A stretch of 64,000 nt of DNA from Bacillota bacterium. GTDB lineage: Bacteria; Bacillota; Clostridia; Lachnospirales; Lachnospiraceae. The position numbers and the translations under genes are program-made. Positions 31,525 through 40,274 of this stretch are shown here, piece by piece (position 1 is the stretch's first letter; the number at the start of each line of letters is the position of its first letter). The notes under the pieces are model-generated. The model did not search any database and was not told where the DNA came from. It saw only the letters and a list, made by a program, of their open reading frames with translations. The stretch is from contig JAEZTJ010000008.1 in assembly GCA_023421505.1 (NCBI GenBank), forward strand, positions 124,001 to 188,000. Reading direction: 5' to 3'.

Positions 31525-32016
31525 TTGCCTAAAATATCATTCGGTCTATCCACTAAAGAAATACAATCCGCTATCCGTCAAGTCGAACAATATAAACTTG
31601 ACCTTAAGCGAAAATGTCAACTACTCATTGAAGCTTTGACAGTAAAAGGCGTTGAAATTGCAAAGGTAAATGTTCAGAAGCTCGGTGCATTTTACACTGG
31701 AGAATTAGAAAACTCCATTGACGGTTACTACTCTCCTAGTCTTGGGATTGGCATTATATATGCAGGTTCATGGTATGCGATGTATGTTGAATTTGGTACC
31801 GGAATTCGAGGTATGGAAGCACAACACGCGAAAGCCGGAGAAGTAGGTTGGGTATATGATGTAAATAACCATGGTGAGGATGGATGGGTGTACTTCAATG
31901 ATCGTGATGGTCAATATCACTGGACAGACGGTATGCCGTCAAGGCCTTTTATGTACGATACTGTTAAGGAATTAGATATGATATGTGAGAAAGTTGCAAA
32001 ACAAATTTTTAAATAA
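31525..32016 (+). CDS. HK97 gp10-like head-closure/tail protein
   Basis: A 163-residue protein. The conserved region is VNVQKLGAFYTGELENSIDGYYSPSLGIGIIYAGSWYAMYVEFGTGIRGMEAQHAKAGEVG, the HK97 gp10 signature, with RPFMYDTVKEL near the end. It starts at TTG 31,525, just after the stop of the previous gene. The family is a tail-completion or head-tail-joining protein. Confidence 0.82.
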   Translation: MPKISFGLSTKEIQSAIRQVEQYKLDLKRKCQLLIEALTVKGVEIAKVNVQKLGAFYTGELENSIDGYYSPSLGIGIIYAGSWYAMYVEFGTGIRGMEAQHAKAGEVGWVYDVNNHGEDGWVYFNDRDGQYHWTDGMPSRPFMYDTVKELDMICEKVAKQIFK

Positions 32017-32032
32017 ATGGAGGTATTTACAT

Positions 32033-32521
32033 ATGAATTTTAAACAAGCTTACGAAGCCTTAAAACAAGGCGCCGACATCAAAAGACCGTCTTGGAAAGG
32101 GTTTTGGAGGAAAGAAAGCGGAACTATCATGATGTATTGTAAGGATGGTTCAAAAGTTCCTTTTCTTGAAACTGAATGTATTTTTGTGGATTTAGACCAT
32201 GTTGCTGCAGACGATTGGGAAATAATAAATGGCTCAATAGTAATTGGTGATTTGAATGTTAACACCTTTACATTTGGAGAAGCGATCTCAAGACTCAAAA
32301 GAGGTCAAAAAGTTGCAAGAAAAGGCTGGAATGGCAAAAGCCAATACATAGAACTTGCGGAAAATATCAGCTACAAAAATTCTAAAGATGAACTTGTAAA
32401 TGCGGAACATGATGCCATCGGGAATAAAGCAATTGCATTTGTTGGAACTTCAGGTGTTCAGCTTGGGTGGCTCGCTTCACAGGCGGACATGTTGGCTGAG
32501 GATTGGACGATTGTAGAATAG
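32033..32521 (+). CDS. Tandem DUF2829 (Tad2-like) protein
   Basis: A 162-residue protein made of two DUF2829 units. Unit one: FKQAYEALKQGADIKRPSWKGFWRKESGTIMMY with DDWEII (about residues 3-72). Unit two: FGEAISRLKRGQKVARKGWNGKSQYIELAE, then GVQLGWLASQADMLAEDWTIVE (about residues 80-162). DUF2829 includes Tad2, a phage sponge that binds the signal molecule of the Thoeris defence. Here both units lie in one chain, a duplication. It sits among tail genes, as an anti-defence gene often does. Start ATG 32,033 with GGAGG. Binding must be shown. Confidence 0.78.
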   Translation: MNFKQAYEALKQGADIKRPSWKGFWRKESGTIMMYCKDGSKVPFLETECIFVDLDHVAADDWEIINGSIVIGDLNVNTFTFGEAISRLKRGQKVARKGWNGKSQYIELAENISYKNSKDELVNAEHDAIGNKAIAFVGTSGVQLGWLASQADMLAEDWTIVE

Positions 32522-32532
32522 GTGGTGTTTAA

Positions 32533-32937
32533 ATGATTAGTATAAAAAACTATCAATTTACCAGGGTGAAAACCGGAATATCTTCCATTTGCGCAAATTG
32601 CGGAACACTATCAGAAAACGAAGCTCCCACTGCCCTACCCTATTTATCATTCACGCAAAAAGATAATCCAACTTACCGCCAAACCAGAGATAGTGGCTCA
32701 AACGAAAATCATGTTCAGCCAATGGTTCAGATTGAGGTTTATACCTCAAAAACCAACAGCACAATGTATCAATGTGAGCAAATATTTAATAAAGCAGATG
32801 AAATCATGATAAATGATGGATGGACAAGAATAACCGGCCCGATACCGTCAAGCAAGACCCACCATTCCTTGACAGCAAGGTATCAGGCTGTTGTCGGTCA
32901 AAATGCACCGAATGATTTCACAGTCTACAATCTGTAA
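32533..32937 (+). CDS. Minor tail/head-tail protein
   Basis: A 134-residue protein. Its pattern (VQPMVQIEVYTSKTNSTMYQCEQIFNKADEIMINDGWTRITGP) and position just before the major tail protein fit a tail-terminator or tail-completion protein. GGTGG lies at the start. A TTGACAGC copy falls in it near the end. Confidence 0.72.
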   Translation: MISIKNYQFTRVKTGISSICANCGTLSENEAPTALPYLSFTQKDNPTYRQTRDSGSNENHVQPMVQIEVYTSKTNSTMYQCEQIFNKADEIMINDGWTRITGPIPSSKTHHSLTARYQAVVGQNAPNDFTVYNL

Positions 32938-33019
32938 AATATCCGGGAATTCCCGGTTAAATAAATAAACCATTAACAACGAGAGCCTCCGAGTTCCAAT
33001 TTTAAAGGAGGCTATTTCT

Positions 33020-33421
33020 ATGAATACAAGCAAAACCTATTTATTCTACAAGGCTACAACGGAGGCTACGGCTTACGAAAAGCTCTGCGATATTACATCT
33101 TATCCAGACGTATGGGCTGCACCGTCCAGATTGGACAAAACTACTCTTTCAGATACTCAGCATGTTTACGAAAAAGACATCGCAGATGTTCCAGAGATGC
33201 AGTTCGGTTGTAACTATGCCAAGGCTGATATGACGAAAATTAAGGCACTTGAAGGTCAGCAGTTGCCATATCAATTACAGTTTGGTGAATCCGGTGCTGA
33301 TGGAATGTTTAACTGGACTGGTGATATCTTCTTTACTCCTACTGGCGGTTCTGTTGGTGCAGTAAGAGCTGGACAGATCACTTGCTACCCTAGCACGCAG
33401 ATCACTGTTGCTACGACATAA
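33020..33421 (+). CDS. Major tail protein
   Basis: A 133-residue protein built like a small tail-tube subunit: TYLFYKATTEATAYEKLCDITSYPDVWAAPSRLDKTTLSDTQHVYEKDIADVPEMQFGCNYA and a C-terminal TPTGGSVGAVRAGQITCYPSTQITVA. The position between the completion protein and the chaperone pair is as in other siphoviruses. It polymerises around the tape measure. GGAGG lies before the ATG. Confidence 0.82.
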   Translation: MNTSKTYLFYKATTEATAYEKLCDITSYPDVWAAPSRLDKTTLSDTQHVYEKDIADVPEMQFGCNYAKADMTKIKALEGQQLPYQLQFGESGADGMFNWTGDIFFTPTGGSVGAVRAGQITCYPSTQITVATT

Positions 33422-33462
33422 GAACCTGTTAATCAATTAAAATCACTTGGAGGATTGAGAAT

Positions 33463-33807
33463 ATGATAATCAACGGAAAGAATTACGGAATTCCGGAGTT
33501 AGGATTTGATACAGTTTGTCGCTTAGAGGGATACGGGATATCGTTATTTGATGTTCAAAATAATCCCGGAAAAAAGATGATGTCAATCATTAGAGCCTTT
33601 ACTTGCATCACCTTAAATATTGAGCCTGAGCAGGCAAGTTTTATAATCGAGCAGCATTTACTTGGAGGCGGTTCCTTTGATGGGTGGCTTCAAGAAATTA
33701 ACGAGGCAGTTGAAAAAAGCGGTTTTTTTCAAGCGATGCTGAGGAAGAACGAGAAGAAATCGCCAACTCAGAAGAAACTGCAGACTGCTCCAACCCAAGA
33801 CCAGTAA
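33463..33807 (+). CDS. Tail assembly chaperone, upstream product (gpG-like)
   Basis: A 114-residue protein, MIINGKNYGIPELGFDTVCRL and onward, helical with an acidic/basic end. It ends at TAA 33,805. Position before the tape measure, small size and a slippery run just before its end match the lambda gpG/gpGT pair. It is made in excess and keeps the tape measure soluble. A -1 shift at 33,723-33,729 would join it to the next frame. Confidence 0.78.
   Translation: MIINGKNYGIPELGFDTVCRLEGYGISLFDVQNNPGKKMMSIIRAFTCITLNIEPEQASFIIEQHLLGGGSFDGWLQEINEAVEKSGFFQAMLRKNEKKSPTQKKLQTAPTQDQ
33723..33729 (+). other. -1 programmed frameshift site (TTTTTTT)
   Basis: Seven T in phase with GGT-TTT-TTT-CAA: the heptamer T-TTT-TTT lets both tRNAs slip by one base. 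After slipping the -1 frame is open from here through the downstream ORF (stop 34,164-34,166), giving a fusion of about 234 residues. An in-frame TGA in the -1 frame lies just upstream at about 33,711, so the slip must happen at this run. Confidence 0.8.
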
Positions 33808-33821
33808 AAAAATACGAATAC

Positions 33822-34166
33822 ATGAGGGAGTGCATAGAAGAGGTATGGCTCCCTCAGTGTTTAGAAATGGAAATTGACTATAATACGTTTTGGAGATTAA
33901 ATCCAAAGCTTGTAAAAATACATGCAAAAGTATTCAAAAATAAACAAGAAGAAAAAAGAGCAACCATAAATTTCAATGCGTGGCTTCACGGCATTTATAT
34001 GCGCGACGCAATAGCTTCTTGCTTATCGAAAAGTGCTACATATCCAGACAAACCCATCGAGCTGACAGCAAAGAAATTATCAGCTAAAGAAAACGCTGAA
34101 TTATTTAGTGACTTTGCATCAGCATGGAATACAAAGTTTATTAAAGAACATAAAGAGGGTCAATGA
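33822..34166 (+). CDS. Tail assembly chaperone, frameshift product (gpT-like half)
   Basis: A 114-residue frame, MRECIEEVWLPQCLEMEIDY and onward, whose own ATG has no clear ribosome binding site. The -1 frame is open upstream to the slippery run at 33,723, so it is most likely made only as the C-terminal part of a gpGT-like fusion. Lambda-type chaperones use this extension to contact the tape measure or tail tube. It ends 29 bases before the tape measure gene. Confidence 0.75.
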   Translation: MRECIEEVWLPQCLEMEIDYNTFWRLNPKLVKIHAKVFKNKQEEKRATINFNAWLHGIYMRDAIASCLSKSATYPDKPIELTAKKLSAKENAELFSDFASAWNTKFIKEHKEGQ

Positions 34167-34195
34167 ACTCCACTGTGAAAGAGTGGTGAGTAACA

Positions 34196-37100
34196 ATGGA
34201 AATTGATCGTCTCGAGGTGCTAGTGGAGGCTGAGGCCAAAAAGGCTAATGCCGAGCTAGATAAGTTAATTGGAAAGCTAAACCAAGTTTCATCTGCAATG
34301 AGCAAGGCTTCTGGTTTGAATTTGGGCGGAGGTAAAACATCTGCATCAAGCATCAAGTCTGCTACATCCTCGCTTTCAAGTTATGCAAAATCTACATCCA
34401 CGGCCATTATTGGAACACGCTCATTGACAGCGCAATTAACTAGACTTGCGGCTACTTTCTATACTGTTTCTCGTGCAGTTGATTTCATGGGTAATTCAAT
34501 CAAAAAATCCATGGACTACGTTGAAACCGTCAACCTATTCCAGACATCTTTCAAGAAAATAGGAATGGAAACTGCTCAGGAATTAGGAATGGATTGGGGC
34601 TCCGTATCTGCCGATGCATTCGCCAAGAGTTTTATTAAAGAGGCTGAGAATTTCAATAATCTAATTGTTGACCGCTTATCTCTTGACCCAGAAATGATGA
34701 AGAAATATCAAGCGGTGTTTGCTCAAATGACAAATTCTATGGGATTATCTGCTAAAAGTTCCATGGCTATCTCTGAGAGTTTTACAATGTTTGGCAATGA
34801 TATTGCATCATTGTTTAATGTTGATACTGATGTTGCAATGAAGAAGTTACAAAGCGGACTTGCCGGGCAGATCAGGCCGTTAAGAGAATTAGGTATCGAT
34901 ATATCGCAAACTAGCCTTGAAATGACGGCTCTTAATTACGGTATTGAAGATAATATTAAGGACATGTCTCAGGCCGCTAAAATCCAATTAAGATGGTTGT
35001 CTGTTATGGACCAGGCCGAGGTTGCGTTTGGCGATATGGCAAAAACCATCGAGAGTCCGGCTAACCAAATGAGGGTGTTGTCTCAACAGTGGGCTAATCT
35101 TAGTAGATCAATTGGTAATGTCTTCCTTCCAATTATTTCAACTACCCTGCCATATATTAATGGCTTTGTTATTGCACTCAGGGGTGTTGTTGACACATTA
35201 GCAATGGCTACTGGATATGAAATACCAGATTATTCTGATAGCAACATCTATAAAGATATAACCGGTGATATCGAAGGAATAGAGGATGCAGCTGACGGAG
35301 CAACCGAAGCAAATGATAAGCTAAAAAAATCTATTATGGGCTTCGATGAATTAAATATCCTATCAAGTAATATGTCTAAAGCCCTAAGTGGATTAGGCCC
35401 AGGTAAGGGATATAAGGAATTAGACGATGCGATAAACCAAAAGACTGTTTCTTATATGGAAAAATGGAATGAAGAAATGGCCAAAATGAGTAACAAGGCC
35501 AAAGAAATCGCAGAGGTTATTCAGCCTAAAATTGAGGATATCATTGGTGTGCTAGATGCTATTAGTCCATTATTAGAAGGAATTGCAGTTGCTTTTGCAA
35601 CTTATAAGATTATCCAGTTATTTTCAAGCCTCGGAACTAAATTAAGTATATTAGCAAATACTCCCGGATTGCCTATTGCACTTGCCATTGGAGGAATTGC
35701 AGCAATCTATTTTGCGATCAAGGAATACAATGAAAAACTCGTAAAAGAGGACTTGGCAAGCAGATTTGGCGATATTGTTCTTTCGTTGGAAGATATCAAG
35801 AAAGTTGCTGGCGAGCTTACAACCTCAAAATATACCGCAAAAATTGATGTATTCGTATCTGAAAAGGACAAACTGTCTGAATTGCAGAAAAATATCAAGT
35901 CTGATATCGATACTCTTAACAAGCTTAACTGGAAAGTGTCTGTAGGGCTTGGATTAACCCCTGAGGAAATCAGTACATATAAATCAACCATTGAATCGTT
36001 TATCACTAACACTGAGGCATACATACAACAACAGCAGTATGTTGTCGACCTTGCTATTGATGCAGTTGTGCAGGATGATAGTAATTTCAATGCAGAGATG
36101 AAATCTCTAGTCGATGAATATTTTACTGGTTCAAAGGCCGAAATGGAGCGGCTTGGCAAGGATTTAAGGGCCGAAATGGACAAGGCTCTTGCTGACGGTA
36201 TCATTGACAGCACTGAGCAAAAAACCATTAAGAATCTCATAAAAGAAATCAATGAAATAACTAGCCAGATATCAGATGCGGAATTTAAAGCCAAGCTTCA
36301 GATGATAACCGTTGACGGTGAATTGACCGCGGACAGTTTTAAGGATTTGACCAAGGAAATTCAATCAGCAATAGATGATAAACTTGGCAAGGAAGAAGAA
36401 GCTTATTACACTGCTCTCACATATGTAAATGTTGCTTATCAGGCTAAATTAGATGAAGCAACAAGCAAATCAGAAAAAGCCAAGCTTCAAAAAGAATGGG
36501 ATGCCGATATTGCGGAGTTAGCAAAGAATTTCTCAAAAACGAAAGCCACGATAACCCTTGACGGACTTACATTTTCTCTTGATACCCTGTTATCCAATTA
36601 TAAAACCGAACTAGATAAAGTCGTACCGAAGTTTGCATCAAATACCAAAGAAACTCTTGACCCTGCTGTATCTGGCGAAATCGAAAATATGGATACGGTT
36701 GAAGCAATGGGAACATTAGTATCTAGCATGGTTACTAATTATCAAGGCGCAATTGCGAATAGTGGAATTAGTGGTGTATCCAAAAAAGGTCTGAAAGAAA
36801 TGTTGGATGCGCTAGCACCTTCAAAAGACCAACTCAAAAAGATTTATGATGATTCCCTTGAAGCAGGAACACAAGTACCAGATGGAGTTTCTGCAGCACT
36901 TACTGATTTAGCCAATTTAGGAGCAATATCCGGTAACATGGATGATATAGCCTTTTTGATTGGCCAAAAACTTTCGACAGATCAAACATTTCTGGATTTG
37001 CTAGCAACCTGTGACGATGCCGGAAAAATGCTTGATGATAATCTCATCGCTGGTTTAAAAAGCGGGATACCTGATTTAAAGACGCAAGGTAAGGATTTGG

Positions 37101-37690
37101 TATTTGACATTGATAAAGCGATAAAAAAAGCCTCTAAAGAATCCGGTGAAGACAATATGCCTGGATATGCCAATAAAATTATTGACGGCTACGGTGATAC
37201 GTTCGATAAAGATACAACCGCCACAGGTTCAGTAAAATCATGGCTGCAGAGCATAAACGACACTATTAACAATTGGAAAATTCCACAAATATCTATTCCC
37301 TTGCCGTCTTATGATGAAATTAATGAACAATTCAAGCAAGACATAATGAATGGTATTAAAATCCCAAGCAGCCCTCCTATCAGGAAAATGGCAACAGGTG
37401 GCGTACCTAATTTTGGGGAAATGTTTATTGCTCGTGAAGCAGGGCCCGAGTTAGTCGGAACAATAGGAAGAAATAGTGCGGTTGTTAATAATGACCAGAT
37501 TGTTTCGTCTGTTTCCCAAGGCGTAGCCGGTGCGGTTGCTAACGTACTTGTTCCGATTATGGCAAGTAACCGGAATTCATCTAGTGGAGAAATCGTAATA
37601 ATAGTAGATGATAGAGAACTCGCAAGAGCTGTTAATAGAGGTCAATTAAAAATAAGCGGTCGCTTTAATCCAAGCATACAAGGAGGATGA
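34196..37690 (+). CDS. Tape measure protein
   Basis: A 1,164-residue protein. The N-terminal quarter is coiled (MEIDRLEVLVEAEAKKANAE onward), two hydrophobic segments lie in the middle, among them LLEGIAVAFATYKIIQLF (about residues 460-478), and the C-terminal end is Gly-rich (GGVPNFGEMFIAREAGPELVG), a tail-tape pattern. Length sets the tail; by the common rule of about 0.15 nm per residue the tail would be near 170 nm. Two TTGACAGC copies occur in it. Confidence 0.9.
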   Translation: MEIDRLEVLVEAEAKKANAELDKLIGKLNQVSSAMSKASGLNLGGGKTSASSIKSATSSLSSYAKSTSTAIIGTRSLTAQLTRLAATFYTVSRAVDFMGNSIKKSMDYVETVNLFQTSFKKIGMETAQELGMDWGSVSADAFAKSFIKEAENFNNLIVDRLSLDPEMMKKYQAVFAQMTNSMGLSAKSSMAISESFTMFGNDIASLFNVDTDVAMKKLQSGLAGQIRPLRELGIDISQTSLEMTALNYGIEDNIKDMSQAAKIQLRWLSVMDQAEVAFGDMAKTIESPANQMRVLSQQWANLSRSIGNVFLPIISTTLPYINGFVIALRGVVDTLAMATGYEIPDYSDSNIYKDITGDIEGIEDAADGATEANDKLKKSIMGFDELNILSSNMSKALSGLGPGKGYKELDDAINQKTVSYMEKWNEEMAKMSNKAKEIAEVIQPKIEDIIGVLDAISPLLEGIAVAFATYKIIQLFSSLGTKLSILANTPGLPIALAIGGIAAIYFAIKEYNEKLVKEDLASRFGDIVLSLEDIKKVAGELTTSKYTAKIDVFVSEKDKLSELQKNIKSDIDTLNKLNWKVSVGLGLTPEEISTYKSTIESFITNTEAYIQQQQYVVDLAIDAVVQDDSNFNAEMKSLVDEYFTGSKAEMERLGKDLRAEMDKALADGIIDSTEQKTIKNLIKEINEITSQISDAEFKAKLQMITVDGELTADSFKDLTKEIQSAIDDKLGKEEEAYYTALTYVNVAYQAKLDEATSKSEKAKLQKEWDADIAELAKNFSKTKATITLDGLTFSLDTLLSNYKTELDKVVPKFASNTKETLDPAVSGEIENMDTVEAMGTLVSSMVTNYQGAIANSGISGVSKKGLKEMLDALAPSKDQLKKIYDDSLEAGTQVPDGVSAALTDLANLGAISGNMDDIAFLIGQKLSTDQTFLDLLATCDDAGKMLDDNLIAGLKSGIPDLKTQGKDLVFDIDKAIKKASKESGEDNMPGYANKIIDGYGDTFDKDTTATGSVKSWLQSINDTINNWKIPQISIPLPSYDEINEQFKQDIMNGIKIPSSPPIRKMATGGVPNFGEMFIAREAGPELVGTIGRNSAVVNNDQIVSSVSQGVAGAVANVLVPIMASNRNSSSGEIVIIVDDRELARAVNRGQLKISGRFNPSIQGG

Positions 37691-37696
37691 TTTTAA

Positions 37697-38059
37697 GTGA
37701 TTTATGAGGTTAATGATAATTCATTAGATATGCCATCTGCTTGTACATGGAGCCTGTACTTTGTGTCAAGTGATGAAAGCGGCCGAGACAACATAACCGG
37801 ATTAATGAATATTGATGATATAGCGCAAAAGCGTAAATTAAGTGGTGTCACATGGGCTTATCCTGATAAAGAACAGGCGACTAGGGTTTTACAATTATTC
37901 ATGCAAAAGCGTTTCATGACTATTAAATACGATGATTTACTTAGCGGAAATATCGAGACGCGAACCTTCTATATGAGCGACCCGTCAGCGCCTGTATATC
38001 GATGGAATGACGGAATGAAAATATATACTTCGTTAGGCTTTGATTTAATCGAACGGTAG
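37697..38059 (+). CDS. Distal tail-associated protein (DUF6711-like)
   Basis: A 120-residue protein, MIYEVNDNSLDMPSACTWSL and onward, with KRKLSGVTWAYPDKEQATRVLQLF and a beta-rich end (RTFYMSDPSAPVYRWNDGMKIYTSLGFDLIER). It starts at GTG. This position after the tape measure normally holds the distal tail protein. It is about half the length of the Dit N-terminal part of SPP1. Confidence 0.68.
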   Translation: MIYEVNDNSLDMPSACTWSLYFVSSDESGRDNITGLMNIDDIAQKRKLSGVTWAYPDKEQATRVLQLFMQKRFMTIKYDDLLSGNIETRTFYMSDPSAPVYRWNDGMKIYTSLGFDLIER

Positions 38060-38069
38060 GTGAAAAACA

Positions 38070-40214
38070 TTGATAAATACATCAAGTGAATATAAAGCGG
38101 TTATTTGCGGTCAAGATAGGCGGTTTTATGGTGAAGCAAATATAATACTGACAAATGGAATAACAATCTCCTTTAACGGTGATAAAATAAAGGCTTTGAA
38201 AATTGAAGATGCCTCAAGTCAGAGCGGTAAATTTACTCTTGGTTCTGCTATTGTTAATGAATTAATCCTATCTCTCAATAACATGGATGATGCATATTCA
38301 GATTACGACTTCACAGGTGCAATCATTCGACCGTCAGTAGGCCTTAAGCTCTCTTCTACCATCGAAACACTTCAAAAGGGAGTATTTACCGCTGATGACC
38401 CAAAGGTGCGCAGCTCAATCATTACCTTGACAGCACTTGATAATATGCATAAGTTTGATAAACCATTCAAGGATGTTGTTCAGATTTTCCCTTGCACGAA
38501 TTATACATTGCTATCCGCTGTTTGTATGCATTGCGGAGTAGATTTGGCTACTCACAGTTTTTTGAATGGTGATTATGTGATACAATCTCGACCTGTTGAT
38601 GATGCTATCAATTGTAGGGAAATAATTTCATGGATAGCCACAATGGCTGGATGCTTTGCTAGGTGTAATACATCTGGGGAATTGGATATGAAATGGTATG
38701 ATATGTCGGTATTGGATGCGGACAGTATTGATGGTGGATACTTTGACAGCAGTAATCCCTATTCCTCTGGCGATAACGTGGATGGTGGTAGCTTATCAGA
38801 TTATTCCTCCGGTGATAACATTGATGGCGGATTGTTCACGGATACCGACAAATACCACAACTTCTATTCTATCACCAATAATAATATCTCAACCGATGAT
38901 GTTGTGATTACTGGAATAAAAGTCGCAGATAGCTCTGAAACCCCCAATACCGTATTATTTGGTCAAGAAGGTTATGTAATAAGCATTGAAGGAAATAAAC
39001 TCATCCAGAGCCAATCTGACGCGCAGGCAATAGCTAATTCAGTCGGTGCTAAATTAGTCGGAATGAGATTTAGGCCCCTTTCAATCACAACCAGGAGCGA
39101 CCCATCAGTTGAGGCTGGGGATGTTGCGTATGTATCTGTTAGAAAAGGTATTTCGTATCAAACTGTAATTACCAATGTATCATATTCGATTTATCAATCT
39201 ATGAGAATTACATGTGATGCGGATAGTCCTGCAAGAAATTCTGCAACGAGGTATTCTGAGGCGGCTAAAGCTGTTGTAGAGGCTAGAAAGAATACGGAGC
39301 TGCAATTATCTACTTATGACTTAGCAGTGCAACGAATGAATAGGCTTGCAGCTAATACAATGGGATATTATTATACCGAGGTTAAGCAGGAAGACGGTGC
39401 CATTATAGCTTATAGGCATGATAAACCAAACCTCGAAGATAGTACTATTATCTACAAGGAGGGAATTGACGGTTTTTGGCTGTCAACAGATGGCGGTCAG
39501 ACTTATTCGTATGGTAGAGATTCACAGGGCAATGCTGTTCTTAATATCCTCGATGCAATAGGTATTAGGCTTGAATGGTTAAAAGCTGGCAAACTGTACT
39601 CTAAAGATGGTTCAACTTTAATCGATATGGATTATGGCGTTGCAAATTCTGATAATATTTCATTTGTTGACAATGTAGCAGACGGATACCCTCTTAGAAT
39701 GCCATTTAATATTGATGATGCTGTAAGTAAAATCACAAGTTTAAAATTGAAATATACTATTGATAAATTCAGGACGTATTCGACCACTACTGAAAGTGCA
39801 GGACATACATATACAAGCACAGCCTCATCATCAAGAGGCACAGGCGAATATACATCTTCTACGTCTTCAATGGATATAACAACAGGCGGAGGAACAGATG
39901 AAGTAGGGCATACCCATTCAGTCTATATCCCCGGGCACGATCATGTATATTATTTGCATATACATTCGCATGATTTCGAGATACCATCACATGCACATGA
40001 TTTAAATTATGGCATAATGGAAAATGTATCAATTGATAACAATGCAGCTGTATTCGTAGATGGAACACAGCGAGCAACTATTTCAGAGGCTCAGGGAATC
40101 ATTGACTTGACAGCGTTCGTTACTACTGTCGGATGGCACAACATTGAAATCCGAAGCACCACATTAAAACGAGTCTCAGCACAAATTAATATTAAATCTT
40201 ACATTAAAAGTTAA
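38070..40214 (+). CDS. Tail protein with His-rich metal-binding C-terminus
   Basis: A 714-residue baseplate/tail-tip protein starting at TTG. The N-terminal half has a tail hub plan (IKALKIEDASSQSGKFTLGSAIVNELILSLNNMD and a later GKLVGMRFRPLSITTRSDPSVEAGDVAYVSVR-type domain). Two copies of Y-SSGDN-(V/I)-DGG lie near residues 230-250. Near the C-terminus (about residues 610-645) there are GHTH, GHDH, HIHSH and SHAHD, an HxH set like the metal-binding needle of T4 short tail fibres. It may hold iron in the tail tip. Confidence 0.78.
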   Translation: MINTSSEYKAVICGQDRRFYGEANIILTNGITISFNGDKIKALKIEDASSQSGKFTLGSAIVNELILSLNNMDDAYSDYDFTGAIIRPSVGLKLSSTIETLQKGVFTADDPKVRSSIITLTALDNMHKFDKPFKDVVQIFPCTNYTLLSAVCMHCGVDLATHSFLNGDYVIQSRPVDDAINCREIISWIATMAGCFARCNTSGELDMKWYDMSVLDADSIDGGYFDSSNPYSSGDNVDGGSLSDYSSGDNIDGGLFTDTDKYHNFYSITNNNISTDDVVITGIKVADSSETPNTVLFGQEGYVISIEGNKLIQSQSDAQAIANSVGAKLVGMRFRPLSITTRSDPSVEAGDVAYVSVRKGISYQTVITNVSYSIYQSMRITCDADSPARNSATRYSEAAKAVVEARKNTELQLSTYDLAVQRMNRLAANTMGYYYTEVKQEDGAIIAYRHDKPNLEDSTIIYKEGIDGFWLSTDGGQTYSYGRDSQGNAVLNILDAIGIRLEWLKAGKLYSKDGSTLIDMDYGVANSDNISFVDNVADGYPLRMPFNIDDAVSKITSLKLKYTIDKFRTYSTTTESAGHTYTSTASSSRGTGEYTSSTSSMDITTGGGTDEVGHTHSVYIPGHDHVYYLHIHSHDFEIPSHAHDLNYGIMENVSIDNNAAVFVDGTQRATISEAQGIIDLTAFVTTVGWHNIEIRSTTLKRVSAQINIKSYIKS

Positions 40215-40274
40215 ATTAATCATGAGCATCCTGAATGCCTATTTTATCCATACAATAGAGCGGAGGGATATATC

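Noticed and set aside
35707..36294. Long reverse-strand open frame within the tape measure gene
   Set aside because: It is a shadow of the tape measure codons, with Ser/Leu-rich low-complexity translation and no ribosome binding site.
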